Program-made: the position numbers and the translations under genes
Notes under the pieces: model-generated
Seen by the model: only the letters and a program-made list of their open reading frames with translations
The model's database searches: none
What the model was told of the DNA's origin: nothing
NCBI RefSeq assembly: GCF_030818015.1
Contig: NZ_JAUSZX010000001.1
Coordinates: forward strand, 1,674,001 to 1,738,000
Length of the DNA: 64,000 nt
Direction: 5' to 3'
DNA from: Arthrobacter globiformis
Lineage (GTDB): Bacteria > Actinomycetota > Actinomycetes > Actinomycetales > Micrococcaceae
Shown: one piece after another, positions 8,058 to 16,900 of the stretch
Layout of the letters: the number at the start of each line of letters is the position of its first letter
Numbering within the stretch: position 1 is the stretch's first letter

Positions 8058-9637
8058 AGCGGGATGTTCCCGTGCTTCTTCGTGGGCAGGCTCGCACGCT
8101 TGTCGCGCAGCGCCCGCAGTCCCTTGATGATCTGCAGCCTGGTGTCCGAGGGCGCGATGACGGCGTCGACGTAGCCCAGCTCTGCGGCCTGGTACGGGTT
8201 GAGCAGCTCTTCCTCATACTGCCGGATGACGTCGGCGCGCTTGGCCTCCACGTCGCCCCCGGCCTCGGCAACGGCGGCGAGGTCGCGCCGGTAGAGGATG
8301 TTGACGGCGCCCTGTGCGCCCATCACGCCGATCTGGGCGGTGGGCCACGCGAGGTTCAGGTCAGCCCCGAGCTTCTTGGAGCCCATCACAATGTAGGCGC
8401 CGCCATAGGCCTTGCGGGTGATCACGGTCAGCTTGGGCACGGTGGCTTCGGCATAGGCGTAGAGGAGCTTGGCTCCGCGGCGGATGATGCCCTGGAACTC
8501 CTGGTCCTTGCCCGGCAGGAAGCCGGGAACATCGACAAGCGTGATGATCGGAATGCTGAAGGCGTCGCAGTGGCGGACGAAGCGGGCCGCCTTTTCGGAC
8601 GCCGAGATGTCCAGGGTGCCGGCGAACTGCAGCGGCTGGTTGGCCACGATCCCCACCGTGTGGCCTTCGACGCGGCCGTAGCCGATGATCACGTTCGGAG
8701 CGTACAGCGACTGCATCTCCAGGAAGTGGGCGTCATCGACGATCTGTTCGATGACCTTGCGCATGTCGTAGGGCTGGTTCGCGGAGTCCGGGACCAGCGT
8801 GTCCAGTGTGAGGTCGTCGTCGTCGAGCTCCAGCTCCTGCTGGTGCTCCTGCACCGGCGCCTCGGAGAGGTTGTTGGAGGGCAGGAAGTCCAGCAGTTCG
8901 CGGACGAACTCGATGGCGTCGGCCTCGTCGGAGGCCAGGTAGGTGGACGTGCCGGTGGTCGCGTTGTGCTGCCGGGCGCCGCCGAGGGTCTCCATGTCCA
9001 CGTCCTCGCCGGTGACCGTCTTGATGACGTCGGGGCCGGTGATGAACATGTGCGAAGTCTTGTCCACCATGACCACATAGTCGGTCAGCGCGGGGGAGTA
9101 GGCTGCGCCGCCGGCGCACGGGCCCATGATGAGGGAGATCTGGGGCACCACGCCGGAAGCGTGGACGTTGTTGCGGAAGATGTCCGCGAACATGGCCAGC
9201 GAGGCAACACCCTCCTGGATCCGGGCGCCACCGCCGTCGTTGATGCCCACCACCGGGCAGCCGTTGCGCAGCGCGAACTCTTGGACCTTCACGATCTTTT
9301 CGCCGTTGACCTGGCTCAGGGAGCCGCCGTAGACGCTGAAGTCCTGGCTGTAGAGGGCCACGAGCCGGCCGTCCACGGTTCCGTAACCCGACACGACGCC
9401 GTCACCGAGCGGTTTCTTCTTCTCCATGCCGAAGGCGGTGGAGCGGTGGACCGCAAGGGCGTCGAACTCCACGAAGGAGCCTTCGTCCACGAGCAGGTCG
9501 ATGCGCTCGCGGGCGGTGTTCTTGCCGCGCGCATGCTGCTTCTCGATGGCTTCAGGGCCGGACGGCTGCTCAGCACGGGCCTGGCGGTCGCGGAAATCGG
9601 CAATCTTTCCCGCCGTCGTGGTCAGATCGTGGCTCAT
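8054..9637 (-). CDS. accD5: Acyl-CoA (propionyl-/acetyl-CoA) carboxylase beta subunit
   Basis: A 527-residue carboxyltransferase that moves the carboxyl group from biotin to acetyl- or propionyl-CoA, feeding fatty acid synthesis or propionate use. N- and C-terminal crotonase-like halves are complete, with the oxyanion-forming stretches [14 protein letters not shown] and [13 protein letters not shown] in the first half and DVPGFLPG and [17 protein letters not shown] in the second. The ATG at 9637 begins the conserved [13 protein letters not shown]-terminus and has GGAGA upstream; longer in-frame readings are rejected. It is co-transcribed with accE. A palindrome 144 bp upstream recurs upstream of accA3. 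Substrate preference between C2 and C3 is not resolved. Confidence 0.94.
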   Translation of the reverse strand: MSHDLTTTAGKIADFRDRQARAEQPSGPEAIEKQHARGKNTARERIDLLVDEGSFVEFDALAVHRSTAFGMEKKKPLGDGVVSGYGTVDGRLVALYSQDFSVYGGSLSQVNGEKIVKVQEFALRNGCPVVGINDGGGARIQEGVASLAMFADIFRNNVHASGVVPQISLIMGPCAGGAAYSPALTDYVVMVDKTSHMFITGPDVIKTVTGEDVDMETLGGARQHNATTGTSTYLASDEADAIEFVRELLDFLPSNNLSEAPVQEHQQELELDDDDLTLDTLVPDSANQPYDMRKVIEQIVDDAHFLEMQSLYAPNVIIGYGRVEGHTVGIVANQPLQFAGTLDISASEKAARFVRHCDAFSIPIITLVDVPGFLPGKDQEFQGIIRRGAKLLYAYAEATVPKLTVITRKAYGGAYIVMGSKKLGADLNLAWPTAQIGVMGAQGAVNILYRRDLAAVAEAGGDVEAKRADVIRQYEEELLNPYQAAELGYVDAVIAPSDTRLQIIKGLRALRDKRASLPTKKHGNIPL

Positions 9638-9780
9638 GAAGTGTCTCCGGCTCTGTAGCTGTTGTGCTGTGGCTGTTCTGCTGCGGCAGCGTAACGCGGG
9701 CCCTGGCTGCCGGTTTAAGTAGCATCCGTACAAATCCAAAGCCCTGATGGCTAGTCTAGTGACGCAAATTCCCGGGACCG

Positions 9781-9797
9781 CTGTAGGGTTCCTACAA
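9781..9797. promoter_or_regulatory. Palindrome upstream of accD5, shared with accA3 region
   Basis: CTGTAG-GGTTC-CTACAA, matching TTGTAG-GGAAG-CTACAA at 1245-1261 in 13 of 17 positions including both arms. It lies in the divergent region between accD5 and the SDR gene. Candidate operator coordinating the two carboxylase units. Confidence 0.55.
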
Positions 9798-9829
9798 TTT
9801 TCGTTCGTGGCGTCGCCGGAAGCGCGGAT

Positions 9830-9845
9830 GTTACTCACGGGTAAC
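9830..9845. promoter_or_regulatory. Inverted repeat upstream of the SDR gene
   Basis: GTTAC-N6-GTAAC (core TTACTCACGGGTAA) lies 23 bp before the SDR start and overlaps the expected -35 area. It looks like a TetR-family operator of the kind often found near acyl-CoA genes, which is an inference from form only. Confidence 0.4.
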
Positions 9846-9855
9846 AAATTGCGGC

Positions 9856-9861
9856 TAGAGT
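9856..9861 (+). promoter_or_regulatory. Putative -10 of the SDR gene, leaderless
   Basis: TAGAGT lies exactly 6 nt before the ATG at 9868 and no Shine-Dalgarno is present. Confidence 0.45.
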
Positions 9862-9867
9862 GTCCCT

Positions 9868-10770
9868 ATGACTTCGAGCAGCGACGCTTACCCAGTTCCG
9901 GCTACGCCGTACCGGGCCACCGGCAGCCTTCGGGGCCGGACCATCCTGATGTCCGGGGGCAGCCGCGGCATCGGCCTGGCGATCGCCCGGCGGGCGGCGC
10001 GCGACGGCGCCAATGTGGTGCTGCTCGCCAAAACCGGCGAGCCGCACGCAAAGCTCGAGGGTACCGTCTACAGCGCCGCCGAAGAACTGGAGGCCGCCGG
10101 CGGCAGCGCCCTGCCTTTGGTGGGGGACGTCCGGAACGACGACGACGTCGCGCGCGCCGTGGACGCCGCCGTCGGCCGCTTTGGGGGAATCGACGTCGTC
10201 ATCAACAACGCCTCCGCGATCGACCTCTCGCGGACCGACGCAGTGGACATGAAGCGCTACGACCTCATGCAGGACGTCAACGTCCGCGGCACGTTCCTGC
10301 TCTCCAAACTGGCATTGCCGGCGCTGCGCAAGTCCTCCGGCGGCCACATCCTCACGCTCTCGCCGCCCCTGAACCTCGACCCGAAGTGGGCGGGCAGGCA
10401 TCTGGCGTACACCATGGCCAAGTACGGCATGAGCCTGACCACGCTGGGCCTGGCGGAGGAGCTCAGGAACGACCGCATCTGCGTCAACTCGCTGTGGCCG
10501 CGGACGCTGATCGATACGGCAGCCATCCGGAACATGGCCGGCGGTGAGGCAATGGTCCGGGCGGCCCGCGGTCCGGAGATCATGGCCGACGCCGCCCATG
10601 CCGTGCTCACGGGGGCCGCGGACCGGACGGGCAGTAGTACCGCTGAAGGCACCAACACCGGCAACTTCTATACGGACGAGCACGTCCTGGCCGCCGCCGG
10701 AGTCACGGATTTCCGGCCCTACAGCCTGGGGGCTGCCGAAGCAGACCTCGTCCAGGACATCTTCCTGTGA
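9868..10770 (+). CDS. Short-chain dehydrogenase/reductase, HSDL2-like
   Basis: A 300-residue NAD(P)-dependent oxidoreductase of the classical SDR fold. The cofactor loop SGGSRGIG lies near residue 31, INNAS near residue 112 and the catalytic YTMAK (Tyr and Lys four apart) near residue 181. Its length and the LSPPLNLDPKW segment resemble hydroxysteroid dehydrogenase-like protein 2 and the related citronellol/citronellal dehydrogenases, so an acyl or terpenoid alcohol substrate is likely but unproven. It is divergent from accD5 and probably leaderless. The 3' end overlaps a 19-bp sequence repeated 69 bp downstream. Confidence 0.88.
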   Translation: MTSSSDAYPVPATPYRATGSLRGRTILMSGGSRGIGLAIARRAARDGANVVLLAKTGEPHAKLEGTVYSAAEELEAAGGSALPLVGDVRNDDDVARAVDAAVGRFGGIDVVINNASAIDLSRTDAVDMKRYDLMQDVNVRGTFLLSKLALPALRKSSGGHILTLSPPLNLDPKWAGRHLAYTMAKYGMSLTTLGLAEELRNDRICVNSLWPRTLIDTAAIRNMAGGEAMVRAARGPEIMADAAHAVLTGAADRTGSSTAEGTNTGNFYTDEHVLAAAGVTDFRPYSLGAAEADLVQDIFL

Positions 10771-10845
10771 GCCGGCACCTCCTGTGGGCGGCATTATTCC
10801 GTGGGCCGTATCTTCCGATTAGCTGGCATCTTCCTGTGAGCCGGC
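10758..10845 (+). repeat. 19-bp direct repeat at the SDR 3' end
   Basis: CATCTTCCTGTGAGCCGGC occurs at 10758-10776, covering the last SDR codons and stop, and again at 10827-10845. This looks like a small local duplication in the SDR-birA spacer. Confidence 0.7.
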
Positions 10846-10887
10846 CTCTGACCGAGGCTTTCCCGGCCGCGCGGCCCGGCGAGTCGC

Positions 10888-10893
10888 TAGGAT
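10888..10893 (+). promoter_or_regulatory. Putative -10 of birA, leaderless
   Basis: TAGGAT lies 6 nt before the birA ATG at 10900, again with no Shine-Dalgarno. Confidence 0.45.
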
Positions 10894-10899
10894 TCAACT

Positions 10900-11916
10900 A
10901 TGGATGCCGCACGCCCTGACGATAGCCGTGAACCGCAGGAGAATCTCAGCGGAGCGAAGGGCCTGCCCGACCGGCCGCCTCTGGACCGGGACGCCCTGTC
11001 CGACGCCAACTTCCTCGCCGGCACCGGCATCGCGCAGCTGACGGTCGTGGAGACAACCGGGTCCACCAACGCCGACCTTCTGCGGGCCGTGGCCGTCGAC
11101 CCCAAGGCCTGGCCGGACCTGGCAGTCCTGACGGCGGAGCATCAGACTGCCGCCCGCGGACGCCTGGACCGCGCCTGGGAGGCGCCCGCCCGCAGCTCCG
11201 TGCTGGTCTCGCTGGTGCTGCGGCCCGTCAATGCTGACGGCCGCCCCCTGCCCACCCAGACCTACTCATGGCTTTCCCTTCTGGCCGCCGTCGCGCTGCG
11301 CGACGCCCTGGATGGGACAGCGGGCATTCCCGCTGAGCTGAAGTGGCCGAACGATGTCCTGGTGCGCGGCGGGAAAATTGCCGGCATCCTCGCCCAGCTC
11401 GGCCCCCTGGGCGACGGCTCGGTGCCGCCTGTCATCCTCGGCACGGGTCTGAACGTCACGCTCACCGAGGACGAGTTGCCGGTGCCCACAGCCACGTCCG
11501 TCCAGCTGGAAGGTGGCGGAACGGTGGACCGCACCGCGCTGCTGAAGAGCTACCTGTCCCGTTTTTGCACGCTGTACCGCAGCTTCTGCAACGCCGACGG
11601 CGACGCCACGGCCGGTCTTGCCGGCGGGCCGTCGCTGCACAAGCGCGTCGAAACGGCGATGGTCACCCTGGGCCAGCAGGTCCGCGCCCAGCTGCCGGGC
11701 GACCACGAAATCATCGGCCACGCTTCCCGGCTTGATGACTCGGGGTCCCTGCTGGTGGTGGATGCCTCTGCCCATGAGCACGTGGTGACTGCGGGGGACG
11801 TGGTCCACCTGCGGCCGTGGTCGCCGGAGACGTCTGCCAAAAACGCCTCTGACAAGCTCAGCTCCGGGAGGCACAGCTCTGATAAGCAGGGGTCCGGCGA
11901 AAGCGGTTATGCGTAA
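10900..11916 (+). CDS. birA: Biotin--[acetyl-CoA-carboxylase] ligase
   Basis: A 338-residue biotin protein ligase that makes biotinyl-AMP and attaches biotin to the carboxylase alpha chain. Visible are TTGSTNADL near residue 51, the biotinyl-AMP loop RGRLDRAWEAP near residue 86, the KWPNDVLV motif near residue 148 and GKIAGIL right after. There is no N-terminal helix-turn-helix, so it is a ligase without the repressor function of E. coli BirA. The last 30 residues are a Ser/Gly/Lys-rich tail unlike the family. Its stop overlaps the next start by 8 nt. Confidence 0.94.
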   Translation: MDAARPDDSREPQENLSGAKGLPDRPPLDRDALSDANFLAGTGIAQLTVVETTGSTNADLLRAVAVDPKAWPDLAVLTAEHQTAARGRLDRAWEAPARSSVLVSLVLRPVNADGRPLPTQTYSWLSLLAAVALRDALDGTAGIPAELKWPNDVLVRGGKIAGILAQLGPLGDGSVPPVILGTGLNVTLTEDELPVPTATSVQLEGGGTVDRTALLKSYLSRFCTLYRSFCNADGDATAGLAGGPSLHKRVETAMVTLGQQVRAQLPGDHEIIGHASRLDDSGSLLVVDASAHEHVVTAGDVVHLRPWSPETSAKNASDKLSSGRHSSDKQGSGESGYA

Positions 11917-12508
11917 AGAACTCCTCCCGGGCGAGCAGGTCATCGTGGTGACCCGCCCGCAGCCCAGGGTGCTGTTCCTCCCGGCGGTGGTTTTCATTGT
12001 GGTGCCCGCCCTGGCTGCATTTGCGAGCGCGTGGATTATCCGCGGCGGCCTGTCCGCGCTGGCCCCTGCCATCACCAGGGAATGGACTTTTTGGGCGGTG
12101 GCCGGCTGCGTGCTTGCCGGCCTGTGGATCCTGTTGGGGTACTGCCTGCCCCGGCTGCTGCGGTGGCAGACCACAAGGTATTTCCTGACCAGCCAGCGGG
12201 TCCTGGCGCGCTACGGCATGCTCCGGCGCCGGGACCGGCAGGTTTTCCTGGTCTCAGTGCGTAATGTCACAATCAGCCAGTCGATGCTCCAGCGGATGTT
12301 GCGTTCGGGGAATATATCCTTGGATGCCGGGCACCATTTCGGCACCGTGCTGAAGGATGTGCCGGAAGTTGCCACCTTCCACAGGTTCTTGCTGGATGCC
12401 CTTGAAGAGCTTCCGGATGACGAACCATTTGGATTGGGTCAGGCGCCGGATGAGCCCGGCGCCCGGTTTCCGCGGGATGTGAGAGAAGGTGGAAGAGATG
12501 AACGATGA
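11909..12508 (+). CDS. PH domain-containing membrane protein
   Basis: A 199-residue protein with two membrane segments (about residues 20-45 and 57-80) followed by a bacterial PH-type (bPH2) domain that starts with TTRYFLTSQRVLARYGMLRRRDRQVFL. The gene next to birA in Mycobacterium (the Rv3278c neighbourhood) is of the same kind, so the position is conserved. Its role is unknown. It overlaps birA upstream by 8 nt and the adenylate cyclase gene downstream by 11 nt, so the three are translationally coupled. Confidence 0.85.
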   Translation: MRKELLPGEQVIVVTRPQPRVLFLPAVVFIVVPALAAFASAWIIRGGLSALAPAITREWTFWAVAGCVLAGLWILLGYCLPRLLRWQTTRYFLTSQRVLARYGMLRRRDRQVFLVSVRNVTISQSMLQRMLRSGNISLDAGHHFGTVLKDVPEVATFHRFLLDALEELPDDEPFGLGQAPDEPGARFPRDVREGGRDER

Positions 12509-13676
12509 GGATCAGCGCGGCGGCCAGGAGGCAGGCACCCATGAGGCCGGCACAGTCGAGGCCGGCGGCGCGCAGGGCACCGGTCACCGGGAGGTGACGG
12601 ACGCCGTCGTCGGAAATCCGGCCACCGGTACCCTGTCCGCGGAACGAATCGCGGCAAAATCCCTCGAGGCAAGGCTTCTGGGCGGGGAACGCAAGCTGCG
12701 CCGGCGCGAGGTAGCGGGCGGCGTTGGCCTGTCGCTGCTCTCGGCGCGCAAGCTGTGGCGTGCACTGGGCTTCCCCAACTTCGGTGACGACGACGTCGCC
12801 TTCACCGAACGCGACCAGGCCGCCCTGTCCACGGCTGTGGGCATGGTCCGGGCCGGAATGCTCACCGAGGAGGCCGCCATCTCGGTGACCCGTGCCATCG
12901 GGCAGATGACGGACCGCATGGTGGTGTGGCAGATCGAGGCCCTGGTCGAGGACATGGTGCACGAACAGGGGCTTACGGACGCCCAGGCCCGCAAGCGCCT
13001 TGTCCATGAGCTGCCCGCGCTGGTGGACCCCCTCGAGGAGATGCTCGTCTATTCCTGGCGGCGCCAGCTCAACGCCGGCGTGCAGCGGCTCGCCGTCCGT
13101 GCTGAAGCCGGCCTGCAGGCCAGCGAGGAAGGCCGCGAGGGTGACGAGGACGACGCCCCGCTTCCCCTGGCGCGTGCCGTGGGCTTCGCCGATCTGGTGT
13201 CCTACACGAGCCTTTCCCGGCGGATGAACGAGAAGACGCTCGCCAAGCTGGTGCAGCGGTTCGAGAACAAGTGCGCGGAGATCATCTCGGTGGGCGGCGG
13301 CCGGCTGGTGAAAACCGTGGGCGACGAAGTCCTCTACATCGCCGAGACCCCGGCAGCGGGCGCCGAAATCTCCCTTGCCCTGGCCGAGGCCTTCACCCGG
13401 GACGAAATCCTGCCCGAGGCCCGTGTTGCCATGGTCTGGGGACGGATCCTCTCCCGCCTTGGCGACATCTACGGGCCCACCGTAAACCTTGCTGCCCGCC
13501 TCACCACACTCGCCGATCCGGGGACCGTGCTGGTCGATTCGATGACCGCGGCAGCGCTGGACCAGGACGAGCGGTTCGTGCTGATTCCGCAGGACGTGGA
13601 GAACGTCCGGGGATTCGGGGAGATCCAGCCGGTGACCCTGGCACGGGGACGGGGCAAGGGCCTGGTCCTGGACTAG
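12498..13676 (+). CDS. Class III adenylate cyclase, Rv1264-like
   Basis: A 392-residue soluble adenylate cyclase. The N-terminal half resembles the pH-sensing autoinhibitory domain of Mycobacterium Rv1264 (a SARKLWRALGFPN segment followed by long helices). The C-terminal half is the catalytic domain: metal Asp in GFADLVSY near residue 231 and in VGDEVLY, substrate-specifying Lys in RLVKTVGDE, Asp in GDIYGPTVN, and the transition-state Asn and Arg in NLAARL. The catalytic set looks complete and ATP-specific. The ATG at 12498 follows AAGGTGG at 5 nt; a GTG at 12489 is the alternative. It lies directly before the surface-protein/kinase operon, so cAMP might link to it, which is inference. Confidence 0.92.
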   Translation: MNDEDQRGGQEAGTHEAGTVEAGGAQGTGHREVTDAVVGNPATGTLSAERIAAKSLEARLLGGERKLRRREVAGGVGLSLLSARKLWRALGFPNFGDDDVAFTERDQAALSTAVGMVRAGMLTEEAAISVTRAIGQMTDRMVVWQIEALVEDMVHEQGLTDAQARKRLVHELPALVDPLEEMLVYSWRRQLNAGVQRLAVRAEAGLQASEEGREGDEDDAPLPLARAVGFADLVSYTSLSRRMNEKTLAKLVQRFENKCAEIISVGGGRLVKTVGDEVLYIAETPAAGAEISLALAEAFTRDEILPEARVAMVWGRILSRLGDIYGPTVNLAARLTTLADPGTVLVDSMTAAALDQDERFVLIPQDVENVRGFGEIQPVTLARGRGKGLVLD

Positions 13677-13894
13677 TGGGCAGTCCTCCCCATCGCCCGG
13701 GCCGGACTGCGCGGGTAGGCTGACGGGGTAACGGATGGCCATAGGGCTGTTCTTGGACAAGCCGCCGGTGCCCATGTAATAGTCGAGACTCAGAATTGTT
13801 CCGGCGTCTCTATGGGGGAGTGGCGGAATGTCACCGGCCCGTGATGAACATCAGGGGCTAGTAAGCCGCGCTCAGGCGGCTGTGATTTCAGGGG

Positions 13895-13900
13895 AATAAT
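13895..13900 (+). promoter_or_regulatory. Putative -10 of the Fn3/kinase operon
   Basis: AATAAT lies 6 nt before the GTG of the giant surface-protein gene, the same geometry as the other leaderless candidates here. The 230-bp spacer before it (13677-13906) holds no gene I can recognise. It is the best candidate for the main promoter of the 22-kb operon. Confidence 0.4.
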
Positions 13901-13906
13901 AACGCT

Positions 13907-16900
13907 GTGTCAACTTTGTTCGGCAGGCTGGGGCTGAGGAAACGCCGCAACAAGATCGTCACCGGAACCGTCTTTTCCGCTGCGGCTGCGGCACTGGTGG
14001 CCGGTGCTGTGATCTACCCGGGGTTCAAGACAACCGAGGTTGACCTTAACGACGGCGGCGTCTGGGTGGTCAGCAAGGCCCGCAACGCCGTCGGCCGGCT
14101 CAACTACCCCTCGCGGGTCCTTGACGGTGCCGTGACCCCGGCCAGCACCACGTTCGATGTCCTGCAGAATGCCGGCAAGGTGTTCGTCGACGACGAATCC
14201 GGCGCCACCCTGAACCAGGTGTCCGCCGCCAATATGCGGCTGGGCGGCGACAAGAGGCTTCCCGGTACGGCACAGGTGAGCTTCGGCGCCGACGTCATCT
14301 CGGTCACCGACCCTTCCGCCGGCAAGATGTGGGCCATGTCCCCGTCAACCGTTAACGCCTTCGACGAGGAGTCCAGCGAGCCCGCCGTGTCGGGATCCCC
14401 GGGTCTCGTGTCCGCCGTCGGCCCGGATGACCGGATCTACTCGGCTGATCCGAAGACGGGGCAGGTCACTGTGACCACGGTGGACGCCGCTGGGGCAGCC
14501 ACCGACACCGAGCACAGCACGTGGGACGGGCTGAAGGGCGCCGGGGACCTCCAGCTCGCCGTCGTGGGGGACCAGCCTGTGGTCCTGGATGCAGCCGCAG
14601 GAAAACTGTTCCTGCCCGGCGGGCGCGAAGTGCCGCTGGCCGACGCGCGGGAGGCGAAGCTCCAGCAGTCAGGCCCGGCGTCAGACTCCGTGGCCGTGGC
14701 CACCAGCAAAGCACTCCTCAAACAGCCGCTGAACGGATCCGCCGCGAAGACCGTGACGTTCGGTGGCCAGGGGGTGCCGGCAGCGCCGGTGCAGCTGGGC
14801 GGCTGCGTCCACGCAGCATGGTCCGGGGCGAACAAGTACGTCCGGGACTGCGCCAATGACTCGGACAACAAAAACGTGGCCGTGCCCAAAGCCAGTGCGT
14901 CGCCCCGCTACGTGTTCCGCGTCAACCGGGACGTGGTGGTTTTGAACGACGTGAACTCGGGAAACGTGTGGCTGGTCAACCAGAACATGCAGTTGGTCAA
15001 CAACTGGGACGACGTTGTCCCGTCCAAGAACCAGGCTGACGACCCCGATGAGGAGTCGGCCGACGACAACACCATCAACGTTCTGCCGGACCGCACCAAA
15101 CCGAACCGTCCCCCGGAAACGAAACCCGACGTCGTCGGCGTCCGGCCGGGGCGAACCACTGTCCTGAGCGTCCTCGACAACGACTCCGACCCCGACGGCG
15201 ACGTGCTGACCGCGTCACTCAGTGCGGAAGGCCCGCAGGCCGGCAGCATTGAAAGCATCTACGGCGGGTCCGCCTTCCAGATCACGGTACCGGCCGACGC
15301 CGCACCGGGGACAGAGACCTTCGACTACACCGCGGCGGACGGCCGCGGCCTGTCCGCCGGCGGCAAGGTAAGCCTGAGCGTCGTGGGGGCGGACGAGAAC
15401 CGGCCCCCGGCCTTCAAGCGCGGCGACCCCACCACACTCCTCGTGGAGCAGGGCAAGACGGTCAGCCAGAACATCCTCACCGACTGGGCCGATCCCGACG
15501 GCGACGACCTCGTCCTGATGTCAGCCACCGCCGACAACGAACAGGACCAGGTCAAGGTCCGCCGCGACGGTCTGCTCACGTACCAGGACTCCGGCGCCTC
15601 GGCCGGCAAGAAAAGTGTCACCGTGACCGTCTGGGACGGCCGCGCCACCACAACGGGAAAGGTGGCGGTCAACGTCCAGCCGCCGGGAGCGCTCGCTCCC
15701 GTGGTCAACGCCGACCACGTCACGGCGGTGGTGGGCCAGGACTTGGTCATCGCGCCGTTGAAGAACGACGTCGATCCCAACGGCGGCGCCTTGCGCCTCG
15801 CCCAGGTGGAAGCCAGCGGAGCTGCAGAACTGGGACCTGTCACCGACGGCGGCACCTTCACCTTCCGCAGCCGGACCCCGGGCCCGGTCTACCTGACGTA
15901 CCTCGCCAGCAATGGACCGCAAAGCAGCCAGGGCCTCATCCGGGTGGATGTGGAATCCGGCAAGGACTCGGGAAATCCCGTCGCCGTCCATGACGTGGCA
16001 CTCCTGCCGGTGGGCGGCAGCGTGCTGCTGGACCCGCTGGCCAACGACTCGGACCCCTCCGGGGGCGTCCTGGTCCTGCAGTCCGTCGCGGTGCCGGAGA
16101 ACGCCACGGCGTCGGTGAGCGTGATCGACCACAGCGTCCTGCGGATCACCGACATCGCGGGCACCAAGGACCCCTTCCTGTTCCGCTACACGATGTCCAA
16201 CGGCAAATCTTCCGCCACGGGAAGCGTCTCGGTGGTGCCTGTCCCCGCCCCGGCTGTGGTGGAGGCGCCGCAGCCCAAACCCGATGAGGTCAACGTCCGC
16301 GTCAATGACGTCGTGACCGTCCCGGTGCTGGACAATGACACCCACCCGCAGGGCGAAAAGCTGACTGTAGACCCACTCCTGCCGCAGGCCGTCCCGGCGG
16401 AGGACGGCAAGAGCTTCGTCTCGGAGAACACCCTCCGGTTCATCGCCGGGAGCCAGCCCAAGACCGTGCGCGCCATCTACAACGCGGTGGACCCGCAGGG
16501 CCAGAAGAGCGCCGCCGCCGTCACCATCCACATCCTGCCGCTGGAGGGCGCCGAAAACTCCCGCCCGCAGCCCCAAAACCTGACGGCTCGGGTGGTGGCG
16601 GCCGGCACGGTGCGCATTCCGGTGCCGCTGGACGGCATTGACCCCGACGGTGACTCCGTCCAGCTGACCGGCATCGACAGCACGCCCGGCATGGGCACCG
16701 CGACGGCGGGCAGCAACTTCATCGACTTCGTCGCGGCCGGAAACGGCGCCGGAACCGATACGTTCCGCTACAAGGTCGTGGACCGGCAGGGCGCCGTAAA
16801 CACCGGCACCGTTACCGTGGGCATCGCACCCCGCAGCGACACCAACCAGAAGCCCACTCCCGTGGACGACCAGGTCAAGGTCCGGCCCGGGCGGCAGATC

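Noticed and set aside
8072..9658. A 528-codon frame opposite the carboxylase beta subunit
   Set aside because: Mirror of the real gene; no recognisable domain and no start signal.
13681..13709. A hairpin after the adenylate cyclase gene (CAGTCC and GGACTG)
   Set aside because: Only a 6-bp stem with a 17-nt loop and no U-run; not convincing as a terminator.
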